Both the position numbers and the translations under genes were made by a program. From Halarcobacter mediterraneus (GTDB lineage Bacteria > Campylobacterota > Campylobacteria > Campylobacterales > Arcobacteraceae), in the NCBI RefSeq assembly GCF_004116625.1, contig NZ_NXIE01000001.1:372001-436000 (forward strand): a stretch of DNA of 64,000 nt, in the 5' to 3' direction. This document shows, in pieces, positions 14,920 through 22,571 of this stretch (positions are counted from its first letter, which is position 1; every line of letters begins with the position of its first letter). Under the pieces are notes generated by a model. It had not been told where the DNA came from and did not search any database. It worked only from the letters and a program-made list of their open reading frames with translations.

Positions 14920-16140
14920 TTAATTTAGTTCATTAAGTAGAAGAATATCTACAAAGTCACCTTTTTTTAGGTTTTCTCCATTTTCTTGTTGAATTAATAA
15001 AGCTGGAGACTCTAACATATTTGTTAAAATAGCACTCGTACCTTGTTTTTTACCTTCAAAATTAATTTTGTATTTTCCTTCTTCATAAAATACATTACAA
15101 GCTGTAAAAATTGTTTTTGCCATTTTTTGAGGATAGTCTTGTGTAATTTCGGCTTTTACAATAGGAAGCTTTTTATTTGAGTTTTCATATTTATATATCA
15201 TAGGTAATAAATATAAAATAGCACAAACAGTAGATGAATATGCAAAGCCAGGTAAAGCAATAATAAGTTTATTGTCCTTTTGTGCAATTAATATATGCAT
15301 TCCAGGTTTTATTTTTACCCCATGGAATAAAACTTTAGCACCAATTTTTTCTTTTACTACATCTTGTACAAAATCATAATCTCCTACTGAAACACCACCT
15401 GTAGTAACAACAATATCAGATACCTCTAAAGAACTTTGTAATAATTTTGTTATTGAATCAATATCATCTTTTACAACACCTCTTTGAATAGTCTGTGCCC
15501 CAGCCGTTTTTGCTAATGCTTCAATAGTAAGATGGTTTGAACTTCTAATTTGAGAATCATTTTCTTGTTCTTCTCCTAAATCAAGAATTTCACTACCTGT
15601 ACTTGCAATAGAAACAATAGGTTTAGTATAAACTTCAACTTGTGAGATATTTAATGAAGCCAATACTCCAATTTCTGCAAAACCAATGGTAGTTCCTTTC
15701 TTTATAAGAACTTCTCCTTTTTTGTAGTTCTCACCTATATCTCTAACTGCAAATTTTGAAGGAACTTCTTTTTTTATAATAATTTCATCATTTTCTACTT
15801 CTACATTTTCAATAGGAATTAAAGTATCACTCCCTTTTGGCATTAAAGAGCCTGTAAAAGTTTTTATACATGTTCCATTAGTAACTTCTTCTTTGATAAC
15901 TTCTCCAGCTGGATTTTTTCCTATTATTTTTAATCTATTTAGTTTTTGATCTTCAGCTTTAATAGCATAACCATCCATTCCTGAAGTTTTGAATTCAGGA
16001 TTATTATTTTTTGCAATAACATCCTTTGCTAAGATTCTGCCTTGTGCATTTGTAATAAAAAGCTTTTCCTTAGTATTACCTTTAAAATTAAGGTTATATA
16101 GTATATTTAAAGACTGCTCATAATTTATAAAATCTCTCAT
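14920..16140 (-). CDS. moeA: Molybdopterin molybdenumtransferase MoeA
   Basis: A 406-residue protein. I chose the ATG at 16140, preceded by GGAG at 5 nt, over an upstream in-frame ATG at 16182. Features include an N-terminal MoeA domain (SGMDGYAI), the MPT-binding central domain with TGGVSVGDYDF, and a beta-barrel C-terminal domain. It inserts molybdate into adenylyl-molybdopterin. It is divergent from the sox cluster, whose first gene encodes the Mo enzyme SoxC, so cofactor supply and enzyme are neighbours. Confidence 0.92.
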   Translation of the reverse strand: MRDFINYEQSLNILYNLNFKGNTKEKLFITNAQGRILAKDVIAKNNNPEFKTSGMDGYAIKAEDQKLNRLKIIGKNPAGEVIKEEVTNGTCIKTFTGSLMPKGSDTLIPIENVEVENDEIIIKKEVPSKFAVRDIGENYKKGEVLIKKGTTIGFAEIGVLASLNISQVEVYTKPIVSIASTGSEILDLGEEQENDSQIRSSNHLTIEALAKTAGAQTIQRGVVKDDIDSITKLLQSSLEVSDIVVTTGGVSVGDYDFVQDVVKEKIGAKVLFHGVKIKPGMHILIAQKDNKLIIALPGFAYSSTVCAILYLLPMIYKYENSNKKLPIVKAEITQDYPQKMAKTIFTACNVFYEEGKYKINFEGKKQGTSAILTNMLESPALLIQQENGENLKKGDFVDILLLNELN

Positions 16141-16485
16141 ATTTACTCCAATTTTTTTAAAGGCAAATAGTATCATATGCAATATAAAATATAAAAGCTA
16201 TCTTAATCAAAATTCTTAGAGTTTATAATAATTTTATGGATTAAATATTAAGAAATTAAAAAGATAAAACTGTATATCTATTAAGAAAGGTCACTAAATT
16301 GGTTACTTTAAATAAAAAAAGAAAATAATTGAAAGAAGGGTTTATGAATAATTTAATAAAAAAGTAGACGATGTATATAATAGTAAATACCGTTTTATAA
16401 ATCAACTGAAGAATAGCTTTTAAATAGCAAAAGTCATAAAGTTGTTACAAAACAGAACAAAAAGTCAAAAAAGCCTAGTATATTA

Positions 16486-16499
16486 TTGACTTACATCAA
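16486..16499 (+). promoter_or_regulatory. FNR/CRP-family box upstream of sox
   Basis: TTGAC-TTAC-ATCAA matches TTGAT-N4-ATCAA at 9 of 10 positions. Its centre is about 47 bp upstream of the start point expected from the TATAAT at 16528-16533, suitable for an activator. Which Crp/Fnr regulator binds cannot be told from sequence. Confidence 0.5.
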
Positions 16500-16527
16500 A
16501 AAAATGGCAATAATTTCCTCATAGTTA

Positions 16528-16533
16528 TATAAT
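16528..16533 (+). promoter_or_regulatory. -10 box of the proximal soxC promoter
   Basis: TATAAT within GTTATATAATAAATAC, with no clear -35 box, as is common in Campylobacterota. It predicts a 5' UTR of roughly 95 nt containing the 16574-16599 hairpin. Confidence 0.45.
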
Positions 16534-16573
16534 AAATACTTATATAACCAAGCTTTATGATTCGTATAAGTAA

Positions 16574-16599
16574 AAGTAAACTATCTATTAAGTTTACTT
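16574..16599 (+). other. 5' UTR hairpin before soxC
   Basis: AAGTAAACT and AGTTTACTT form a 9-bp stem around an 8-nt loop (ATCTATTA), ending 26 nt before the AGGAGG of soxC. It may stabilise the sox mRNA or bind a regulator. Confidence 0.4.
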
Positions 16600-16632
16600 A
16601 TTTGTATGTGTATGGCTAATTTTTAAGGAGGA

Positions 16633-17970
16633 ATGATGACGAAGTCAAGTAAAAATTCTGAAAAGTCACTTGAAACAATTTCTGAAAAGAAATTAAGTAG
16701 AAGAGATTTTTTTAGAAAAACTGCAGTCTATTCAGCTGGTGCCATAGCTGCAGCAAATGTTTTGTCTCCTGTGAAGCTTAGAGCAGATGATCCTGCTATT
16801 ATAGAAGAAGCACAATGGGGAACAAAACTTGGTGATATGGTTACTAAAAACCTATATGGAATACCGTCACCTTATGAACACAATGTTATTAGAAGAACTA
16901 CTGATCTTCTATCTTCAGGAGATGCATATGCTTCTGTTTCAATGTGTCCTATTCATGAATTACAAGGTATTGTAACTCCAAATGGATTGTTTTTTACTAG
17001 AAATCATGGTGGAACTGCTCATGTTGATCCTCATGAATTTAGATTAATGATTCATGGAAAAGTTAAAAAAGAAGTTGTTTTAACTTTAGATGACTTAAAA
17101 AAATATCCAAGTGAAAGTAGAATTTATTTTATTGAATGTCCTGCTAATGGTTCAACAGGTTGGAGAGGACCTCAATTTAATAATCTACAATTCATGAAAG
17201 GAATGATGAGTTCTGCTGAGTGGACAGGAGTTATGCTAAAAACTGTACTTGAGGACATTGGTCTTGAAGATGATGCTGTTTGGATGTTAGCTGTAGGTAG
17301 TGATAATGCAGGTAATCCTAGAACTATTCCTGTAGAAAAAGCTATGGATGATGCTATGCTTGTTTGGGCTCAAAATGGAGAAGCCCTAAGACCAGAACAA
17401 GGTTATCCTTTAAGACTTCTAGTTCCTGGTTGGGAAGGTAATTTAAATACTAAATGGCTAAAAAGACTTGAATTTTCTGATAAACCTTGGCATGCAAAAG
17501 AAGAAACTTCTAAATATACAATGCTTCAAAAGTCTGGAAAAGCAATCAGATATTTTTGGGCAAATGAAGTTAATTCTGTGATTACATCTCCCTGTCCAGA
17601 AAAACCTTGGACCCACCTTAAAAAAGGTGATATGATTGAAATTGAAGGTTTGGCATGGTCAGGACATGGTACAATTACTAATGTCGACATCTCTTTTGAT
17701 GGTGGAGACAACTGGGTTGAAGCTAATTTAAAAGGTTTAGTTTTACCTAAATCTTGGACAAGATTCTCTTATATTACTAGATGGGAAGGGAAACCTTTAT
17801 TACTATCAAGTAGAGCAATTGATGATACAGGAAATGTTCAACCTACAATTGATCAAGAAACTTCTGCCGTAGGTGTTGAATCAATTTATCATAGAAATGC
17901 AATTGTTACATGGGAAGTTAAATCAAATGGGGAGGTTAATAATGTTCACATTAGAAAACACAATGCTTAA
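16633..17970 (+). CDS. soxC: SoxC, sulfane dehydrogenase molybdoenzyme subunit
   Basis: A 445-residue protein of the sulfite oxidase family. A twin-arginine signal SRRDFF (residues 22-27) precedes a hydrophobic stretch, so it is exported folded with its Mo cofactor. The Mo-ligating Cys169 sits in ECPANGSTGWRG. A C-terminal dimerisation domain (about 320-430) follows. With SoxD it oxidises the sulfane sulfur on SoxY. AGGAGG is followed by ATGATG; the second ATG (16636) has slightly better spacing. First gene of the sox cluster; soxD starts within its last codons. Confidence 0.93.
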   Translation: MMTKSSKNSEKSLETISEKKLSRRDFFRKTAVYSAGAIAAANVLSPVKLRADDPAIIEEAQWGTKLGDMVTKNLYGIPSPYEHNVIRRTTDLLSSGDAYASVSMCPIHELQGIVTPNGLFFTRNHGGTAHVDPHEFRLMIHGKVKKEVVLTLDDLKKYPSESRIYFIECPANGSTGWRGPQFNNLQFMKGMMSSAEWTGVMLKTVLEDIGLEDDAVWMLAVGSDNAGNPRTIPVEKAMDDAMLVWAQNGEALRPEQGYPLRLLVPGWEGNLNTKWLKRLEFSDKPWHAKEETSKYTMLQKSGKAIRYFWANEVNSVITSPCPEKPWTHLKKGDMIEIEGLAWSGHGTITNVDISFDGGDNWVEANLKGLVLPKSWTRFSYITRWEGKPLLLSSRAIDDTGNVQPTIDQETSAVGVESIYHRNAIVTWEVKSNGEVNNVHIRKHNA

Positions 17971-19141
17971 AAAGTCTTTGCTTGGTGCTAGTGTTGTAAC
18001 AGTAGCTTTATTAATCTCAGGTTGTGCAACAAATGGTGAAATCAAAAAGTCAGTTGATGGAGCAGTAAAGTATGAAACAAAAGACGGTAAATATACATCT
18101 TATCATGTTAATACTCAAAACATCAAGAAATTTAATTTTGGTAGAGAAGCTACTAAAAGAGAAATTGCGGCTTGGGATTTAGATGTTATGCCTGATGGAA
18201 CAGGTTTACCTAAATATGATATGAAAAATGGTGAAGTTGTTTTAGATGAAGATGGTAATCCAAAAAAAGCAGAAGGTTCTGTTGAATGGGGTTATGAACT
18301 TTATGATGCACAGTGTGCTATGTGTCATGGTGAGTTTGGTATTGGTGGTAAAGGTTATCCTCCATTATCAGCAGGAAGTGCTTCAACAGAAACTTTAACA
18401 AACCAATTATTAAACCCAGCAGATAAAAATCCAGGAGTAGAACCTCCTACAAAAGTTATAGGAACATATTGGCCATATGCAAGTACTCTTTTTTGGTATA
18501 TCCAAGAGTCAATGCCTTTCCCTCATCCTAAATCTTTAACTAATAGTGAAACATATGCTTTAGTAGCTTACTTATTAATGGAAAATGGTATTACTATTGA
18601 TGGTGAAGAATTAGATGATGAATATGTTTTAGATAGAGAAAAATTCTTAAAAATAAAAATGCCTAATGAAGATGGTTTTTATCCAAAAGTAGATACACCA
18701 GAAAATCCTAAGAAAGGTGTAGAAAATATGAAAGCATTTTTAAGTGATCCTAAAAATTATGGTACTGGTGAAAGATGTATGACTGATTGTATAAAAGAAG
18801 AAGTACCAGTACTTAAAATACAGAATGAATTAAATGATTTTAATCCTCCTGCATCAACTGAAAGATCATGGAAAGTTGAATCTTCAGATTCTTCTGCAAA
18901 CTCAAAAGCTGCAACAACATATGAGACATATTGTGCTGCTTGTCATGCAAATGAAGCAATCGGTGCACCTGTTTTAGGTGATAAAGATGCTTGGGCTGCT
19001 GTTGTTGCTAAAGGAATGGACACTGTTTATGCTAATTCTATAAATGGAATAAATGCTATGCCTCCAAAAGGTGGAGCTATGGATCTTTCTGATAAAGAGT
19101 TCAAAGAAGTGGTTGATTATATGATCAACGCTAGTAAATAA
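17942..19141 (+). CDS. soxD: SoxD, dihaem cytochrome c subunit (lipoprotein)
   Basis: A 399-residue protein. I chose ATG 17942, preceded by GGGGAGG, overlapping soxC by 29 nt; an ATG at 17963 is an alternative. A lipobox LISGC28 indicates a lipid anchor, unlike soluble SoxD of alphaproteobacteria. Haem motifs are CAMCH (residue 125) and CAACH (residue 331). It accepts electrons from SoxC during complete thiosulfate oxidation. Confidence 0.9.
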   Translation: MFTLENTMLKKSLLGASVVTVALLISGCATNGEIKKSVDGAVKYETKDGKYTSYHVNTQNIKKFNFGREATKREIAAWDLDVMPDGTGLPKYDMKNGEVVLDEDGNPKKAEGSVEWGYELYDAQCAMCHGEFGIGGKGYPPLSAGSASTETLTNQLLNPADKNPGVEPPTKVIGTYWPYASTLFWYIQESMPFPHPKSLTNSETYALVAYLLMENGITIDGEELDDEYVLDREKFLKIKMPNEDGFYPKVDTPENPKKGVENMKAFLSDPKNYGTGERCMTDCIKEEVPVLKIQNELNDFNPPASTERSWKVESSDSSANSKAATTYETYCAACHANEAIGAPVLGDKDAWAAVVAKGMDTVYANSINGINAMPPKGGAMDLSDKEFKEVVDYMINASK

Positions 19142-19151
19142 GGAGAAAGCA

Positions 19152-19511
19152 ATGAAATTAATCAAGAATTTACTTATAGCTTCTGCTATAAGTAGTTTAG
19201 CTTTAACAAGTTCTTTTGCTAATAATGAAGAACTTGTTAAACAAGGTGAAAAAATTTTTAATACTAAAAATTTAGGTAATTGTTTAGCATGTCATGCTGT
19301 AAGTGGTAAAAATATTGATGGTCCAGGAAGTATGGGACCAAAATTAACTGGGTTACAGTATTGGCCAGATGAATTACTTTTTGATACTGTATATGATATA
19401 TATAGTGCAAGAAATGTTCAAAATACTTCAATGCCAGCATTTGGTAAAACAGGTTGGTTAAGTGAAGAACAAATAAAAGCTGTTGTTGCTTATTTAAAAA
19501 CAATTCAATAA
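19152..19511 (+). CDS. soxX: SoxX, monohaem cytochrome c
   Basis: A 119-residue protein with a signal peptide (cleavage near A23), one haem motif CLACH at residues 44-48 and a Met ligand region (SMPAFGKTGWL) near residue 97. With SoxA it forms the enzyme that joins thiosulfate to the SoxY cysteine. GGAG lies 7 nt upstream of the ATG. Directly follows soxD. Confidence 0.92.
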   Translation: MKLIKNLLIASAISSLALTSSFANNEELVKQGEKIFNTKNLGNCLACHAVSGKNIDGPGSMGPKLTGLQYWPDELLFDTVYDIYSARNVQNTSMPAFGKTGWLSEEQIKAVVAYLKTIQ

Positions 19512-19527
19512 TTTAAAAGGATAGAAA

Positions 19528-19980
19528 ATGATGAACAGAAGAAATTTTTTAGGTTTAGGTTTAGGTGCATTAGCAGTTTCAATGGCTCCTTCTTCTTTAA
19601 GTGCAATTGACTTTAGAAAAGAAAAGCCAAAAGCTTGGACTGCAACAAAAGTTGATGAAGCAATTAAAGAATTATTTGGTAAAACTGCAACTGCTTCAGA
19701 TAAAGTTAAATTAAAAGCTCCAGATATTGCAGAAAATGGTGCAGTTATTCCTGTAACTGTTTCATCTGATTTAGCTGGTTCTAAAGTAGCAATTTTTCAA
19801 GATGCTAACCCAGAGTCAACAGTTGCTGTATTTACAGTTCCAAAGGGTGGAATTATTGATTATTCTGTAAGAATTAAAATGGCTAAAACAGGTAATGTAA
19901 CAGCTATAATTGAAGAAAATGGTAAATTATATTCAACAACTAAAGAAGTAAAAGTAACTATTGGTGGATGTGGTGGTTGA
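19528..19980 (+). CDS. soxY: SoxY, sulfur-carrier protein
   Basis: A 150-residue protein with a twin-arginine-type signal (NRRNFLGLGLGALAVS) and the C-terminal swinging-arm motif GGCGG that holds the substrate on Cys148. The Tat signal is consistent with export as a complex with leaderless SoxZ. Followed by soxZ after 62 nt. Confidence 0.94.
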   Translation: MMNRRNFLGLGLGALAVSMAPSSLSAIDFRKEKPKAWTATKVDEAIKELFGKTATASDKVKLKAPDIAENGAVIPVTVSSDLAGSKVAIFQDANPESTVAVFTVPKGGIIDYSVRIKMAKTGNVTAIIEENGKLYSTTKEVKVTIGGCGG

Positions 19981-20042
19981 TTTAGTTCAACTATTAGAAT
20001 TACATAGAATTTTTAAAATATAAATATTAAAAGGAATTAATA

Positions 20043-20360
20043 ATGGCTAAAAAAACTAGAATTAAAGCAAAGTTAAAAAAAGGTGTTGTAACTGTTAAAG
20101 CTCTTGCTAACCATGCAAACCTAAGTTACCAAGAAGCAGAGAGAGCTAAAAAAGAAGCTAACTTTATTACTTATGTAGTTGCAAAAGTAAATGGAAATAT
20201 TGTTTATGAATTATCATCAAGTCAATTTTTATCAAAAAATCCATATTTTAAATTTCAGTTTAATGCAGATGCAGTTGGAGCTAAAAAAGGTGATAAACTA
20301 GAGTTTACATGGGTTGATTTAAAAGGTAATACAAGAGCTGATAAAGCTAAAATTAAATAA
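20043..20360 (+). CDS. soxZ: SoxZ, SoxY partner
   Basis: A 105-residue Ig-like beta protein without its own signal peptide, exported with SoxY. It has the family's internal layout with N-terminal KTRIKAKLKKGVV and a C-terminal beta strand region FTWVDLKGN. Clean AAAGGAATT ribosome-binding site. Followed by a hairpin. Confidence 0.93.
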   Translation: MAKKTRIKAKLKKGVVTVKALANHANLSYQEAERAKKEANFITYVVAKVNGNIVYELSSSQFLSKNPYFKFQFNADAVGAKKGDKLEFTWVDLKGNTRADKAKIK

Positions 20361-20384
20361 TTAATCACTCTTTTGAGTGATTAA
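20361..20384 (+). other. Intercistronic hairpin soxZ-soxA
   Basis: TTAATCACTC-TTTT-GAGTGATTAA is a perfect 10-bp stem starting right after the soxZ stop. Only TCTT follows, so it is a weak terminator or an mRNA-stabilising structure that could set the ratio of SoxYZ to SoxA. Confidence 0.6.
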
Positions 20385-20402
20385 TCTTACAAGGAGATAT
20401 GT

Positions 20403-21341
20403 ATGTTATTAAAAATTGCTAAAACAACTGCATTAACTGCTCTTGCTGTATGTACTTTAAATGCAGCTGATTTTAATGCACAAGCAGAGAAGGATAGATT
20501 AGCTTTAGTTAAATATTTTGAAGCAAAATTTGATAATCCTGAAAAAAATAGAGCGACTTTTTTCCCATATTCAACTGATGATGAATTGAAAAATAATATT
20601 ATTAGTGGTGTAAAATTTGAAGAATTTTCTATTGGAAACTATGCATTTTCAAAAAATGGTAGAGTTTCTTATGAGGAAATTAATGAATTCCCTCCATATG
20701 AAGAGTTTATTGAACATGGTGAAGAACTTTATGAAAAAGAGTTTGCAAATGGGAAATCTTTAGCAACATGTTTCCCAAACCCTGCGGAAGCAGGTTCTAA
20801 ATATCCTTTCTTTGATGAAGAAAGAAAAGAAGTTATGACTCTTACTGTTGCAATAAATGAGTGTAGAACTTCAAATGGTGAAAAGAAATGGAATGAGAAA
20901 AAAGGTGATATGGCTCACGTTCAATCTTTCTTTGCATCATCTGCAAGAGATGAAGAAAAAATTGTAGATGTTAAAATTCAAAGTGCTGAAGCTGCAGCTG
21001 CATATGAAAGAGGAAAAGAGTATTATTATACTCAAAGAGGTTATTTAAAACTTAACTGTGCAGAGTGCCATGTTCAAGGTGCAGCTTTAAGAGTTAGAAA
21101 TGAATCTTTATCTCAATTATTAGGTCAAACAACACATTTCCCTGTATATAGATTAAAATGGGGAGCTGCAAGTCCTAAAAATGATGGACTAGGAACATTA
21201 GAAAGAAGAATGTCAGGATGCGTTAAAGATCAAGGTCAAGTACCACCTAAAAATGATAGTCAAGAAATGAGAGAACTATTATTCTTTATGGCTTATATGA
21301 GTAATGGCCTTAAATTTGATGGTCCAGATATTAGAAAATAA
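20403..21341 (+). CDS. soxA: SoxA, catalytic cytochrome c of SoxAX (single CxxCH)
   Basis: A 312-residue protein with a signal peptide (cleavage near A21). One haem motif CAECH is at residues 219-223. The position of the N-terminal haem of dihaem SoxA proteins instead reads ATCFPNP, so this is a monohaem form. MSGCVKDQGQ (about residue 280) carries the active-site cysteine that ligates haem as a persulfide. AAGGAG precedes the ATG. Confidence 0.92.
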   Translation: MLLKIAKTTALTALAVCTLNAADFNAQAEKDRLALVKYFEAKFDNPEKNRATFFPYSTDDELKNNIISGVKFEEFSIGNYAFSKNGRVSYEEINEFPPYEEFIEHGEELYEKEFANGKSLATCFPNPAEAGSKYPFFDEERKEVMTLTVAINECRTSNGEKKWNEKKGDMAHVQSFFASSARDEEKIVDVKIQSAEAAAAYERGKEYYYTQRGYLKLNCAECHVQGAALRVRNESLSQLLGQTTHFPVYRLKWGAASPKNDGLGTLERRMSGCVKDQGQVPPKNDSQEMRELLFFMAYMSNGLKFDGPDIRK

Positions 21342-21351
21342 GGAGATGGTT

Positions 21352-21789
21352 ATGAAAAAATTATTATTAAATTTATCAATTGCAGCAACAACAGCGTTCG
21401 TTTTTACAGCTTGTGTAAGTAATGCACCAACTCCTGAAAGTGCAGCAAAAGTAGATGAGAAACTACTTTGTAGTGTTGAAAAAAATGGTATTGAAAAAGT
21501 CTTAGCAACTGCAAAACTATATAATAAAGCTGCTCAAGAACAAGGTTTAGAATTTAGAAGATTAGAGGTTAATAATTCAAATTTAATTGCTGCTGTTGAA
21601 GAAGGAATTAAATCTGGTGCGAAGGAAGTTAATCCTAAAACTTTTAAAGGTAAAAAATCTAAAACTGTATTACCTCTTGAATTTGCAGCAACAAGAGCTT
21701 GTAAATTTGGTATTGCAGCATTGAGTCAAGCTTATGAAGCTAAGAGCACATGGAGAACAGCTATCCCTGGAGATGGTTTTAAATATTAA
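21352..21789 (+). CDS. Sox-cluster lipoprotein of unknown function
   Basis: A 145-residue protein. ATG 21352 is preceded by AGGAG; the frame continues upstream into soxA but without a start site. The N-terminus MKKLLLNLSIAATTAFVFTAC is a lipoprotein signal with the Cys at residue 21. The mature part is Lys/Ala-rich with two further cysteines (residues about 42 and 118). It could be a SoxAX-associated subunit (SoxK/SAXB type), given its place directly after soxA, but I cannot confirm that family. A terminator follows. Confidence 0.7.
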   Translation: MKKLLLNLSIAATTAFVFTACVSNAPTPESAAKVDEKLLCSVEKNGIEKVLATAKLYNKAAQEQGLEFRRLEVNNSNLIAAVEEGIKSGAKEVNPKTFKGKKSKTVLPLEFAATRACKFGIAALSQAYEAKSTWRTAIPGDGFKY

Positions 21790-21818
21790 TATATTTATAT
21801 AAAAAAGAATAAGTGAAA

Positions 21819-21848
21819 AGTCAAGAGTAAAATCTTGGCTTTTTTTAT
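21819..21848 (+). terminator. Rho-independent terminator after soxCDXYZA
   Basis: AGTCAAGA-gtaaaa-TCTTGGCT (one G-T pair) followed by seven T. It closes the soxC-to-lipoprotein unit. Confidence 0.8.
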
Positions 21849-21877
21849 TTAAAAATGCATGAAATTAAGGAAAAAAA

Positions 21878-22531
21878 GTGACAGTTCTAAGAAAAACTTT
21901 AATAGCAACAGCTATTATGAGTTTATTTTCTACTGTAAGTTTTGCAGAGGAAGAAAACTCTTCTTTTATACCACTTTCTAAAGGTGTGAAATCAATAGAT
22001 ATTAACTTAAATGATGAAAATTTTACACTTATTAGAAACCAAAAAGTTGGAAATTTAATTTCTGAACTTTATAATACAACACATAGAGGTGCTCTTCAAC
22101 CAATGACTATTGCAGAAGGAATAGAAACAGTTGGTGAAGTAGAGTTTATTGAGTATATGAAAAAAGCTCAAACTGATGATTCAATAGCAATTATTGATTC
22201 TAGAAGTCCAGGTTGGTTTGCAAGACTTAGAATTCCTGGAGCAGTAAATGTTCCTTATACAAATTTTAAAGATAGGGATTCTGCTGTAGAAATGATGGAA
22301 GATGAAATGGGTGTTATTGAAAAAGAAGATGGAAGTCTTGATTTTTCAAATGCAAAAACAGTTGTTTTATATTGTAATGGATATTGGTGTGGACAAACAC
22401 CATCTATGACAAAAAGATCAAAGTATTCTTTGTTAAATATGGGATACCCTGTAGAAAAAATCAAATACTATAGAGGTGGTATGCAAGCTTGGACTTCTTT
22501 AGGTCTAACTGTTATAGGGACAGGAAAATAG
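21878..22531 (+). CDS. Secreted rhodanese-domain sulfurtransferase
   Basis: A 217-residue protein from a GTG start with a signal peptide ending near SFA|EE (residue 23). The rhodanese domain covers about residues 80-212. The active-site region reads LYCNGYWCGQT, with a first Cys at the usual catalytic place and a second Cys five residues on. Lies between soxA and soxB, so probably handles periplasmic sulfane sulfur. A paralogue with the same CNGxWC motif lies at 29148-29825. Confidence 0.85.
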   Translation: MTVLRKTLIATAIMSLFSTVSFAEEENSSFIPLSKGVKSIDINLNDENFTLIRNQKVGNLISELYNTTHRGALQPMTIAEGIETVGEVEFIEYMKKAQTDDSIAIIDSRSPGWFARLRIPGAVNVPYTNFKDRDSAVEMMEDEMGVIEKEDGSLDFSNAKTVVLYCNGYWCGQTPSMTKRSKYSLLNMGYPVEKIKYYRGGMQAWTSLGLTVIGTGK

Positions 22532-22571
22532 TTTAGAATGTCTTTTTTAAAATTAATTAGAGGATTAATAA

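Larger units (their letters stand above)
16141..16632. other. Intergenic regulatory region between moeA and soxC
   Basis: About 490 nt with no credible gene. It holds an FNR/CRP-like box, at least two TATAAT boxes (16376-16381 and 16528-16533) and a hairpin near the soxC ribosome-binding site. A 7-codon ORF at 16344 is too short to support. The length fits a complex sox promoter plus the moeA promoter. Confidence 0.6.
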
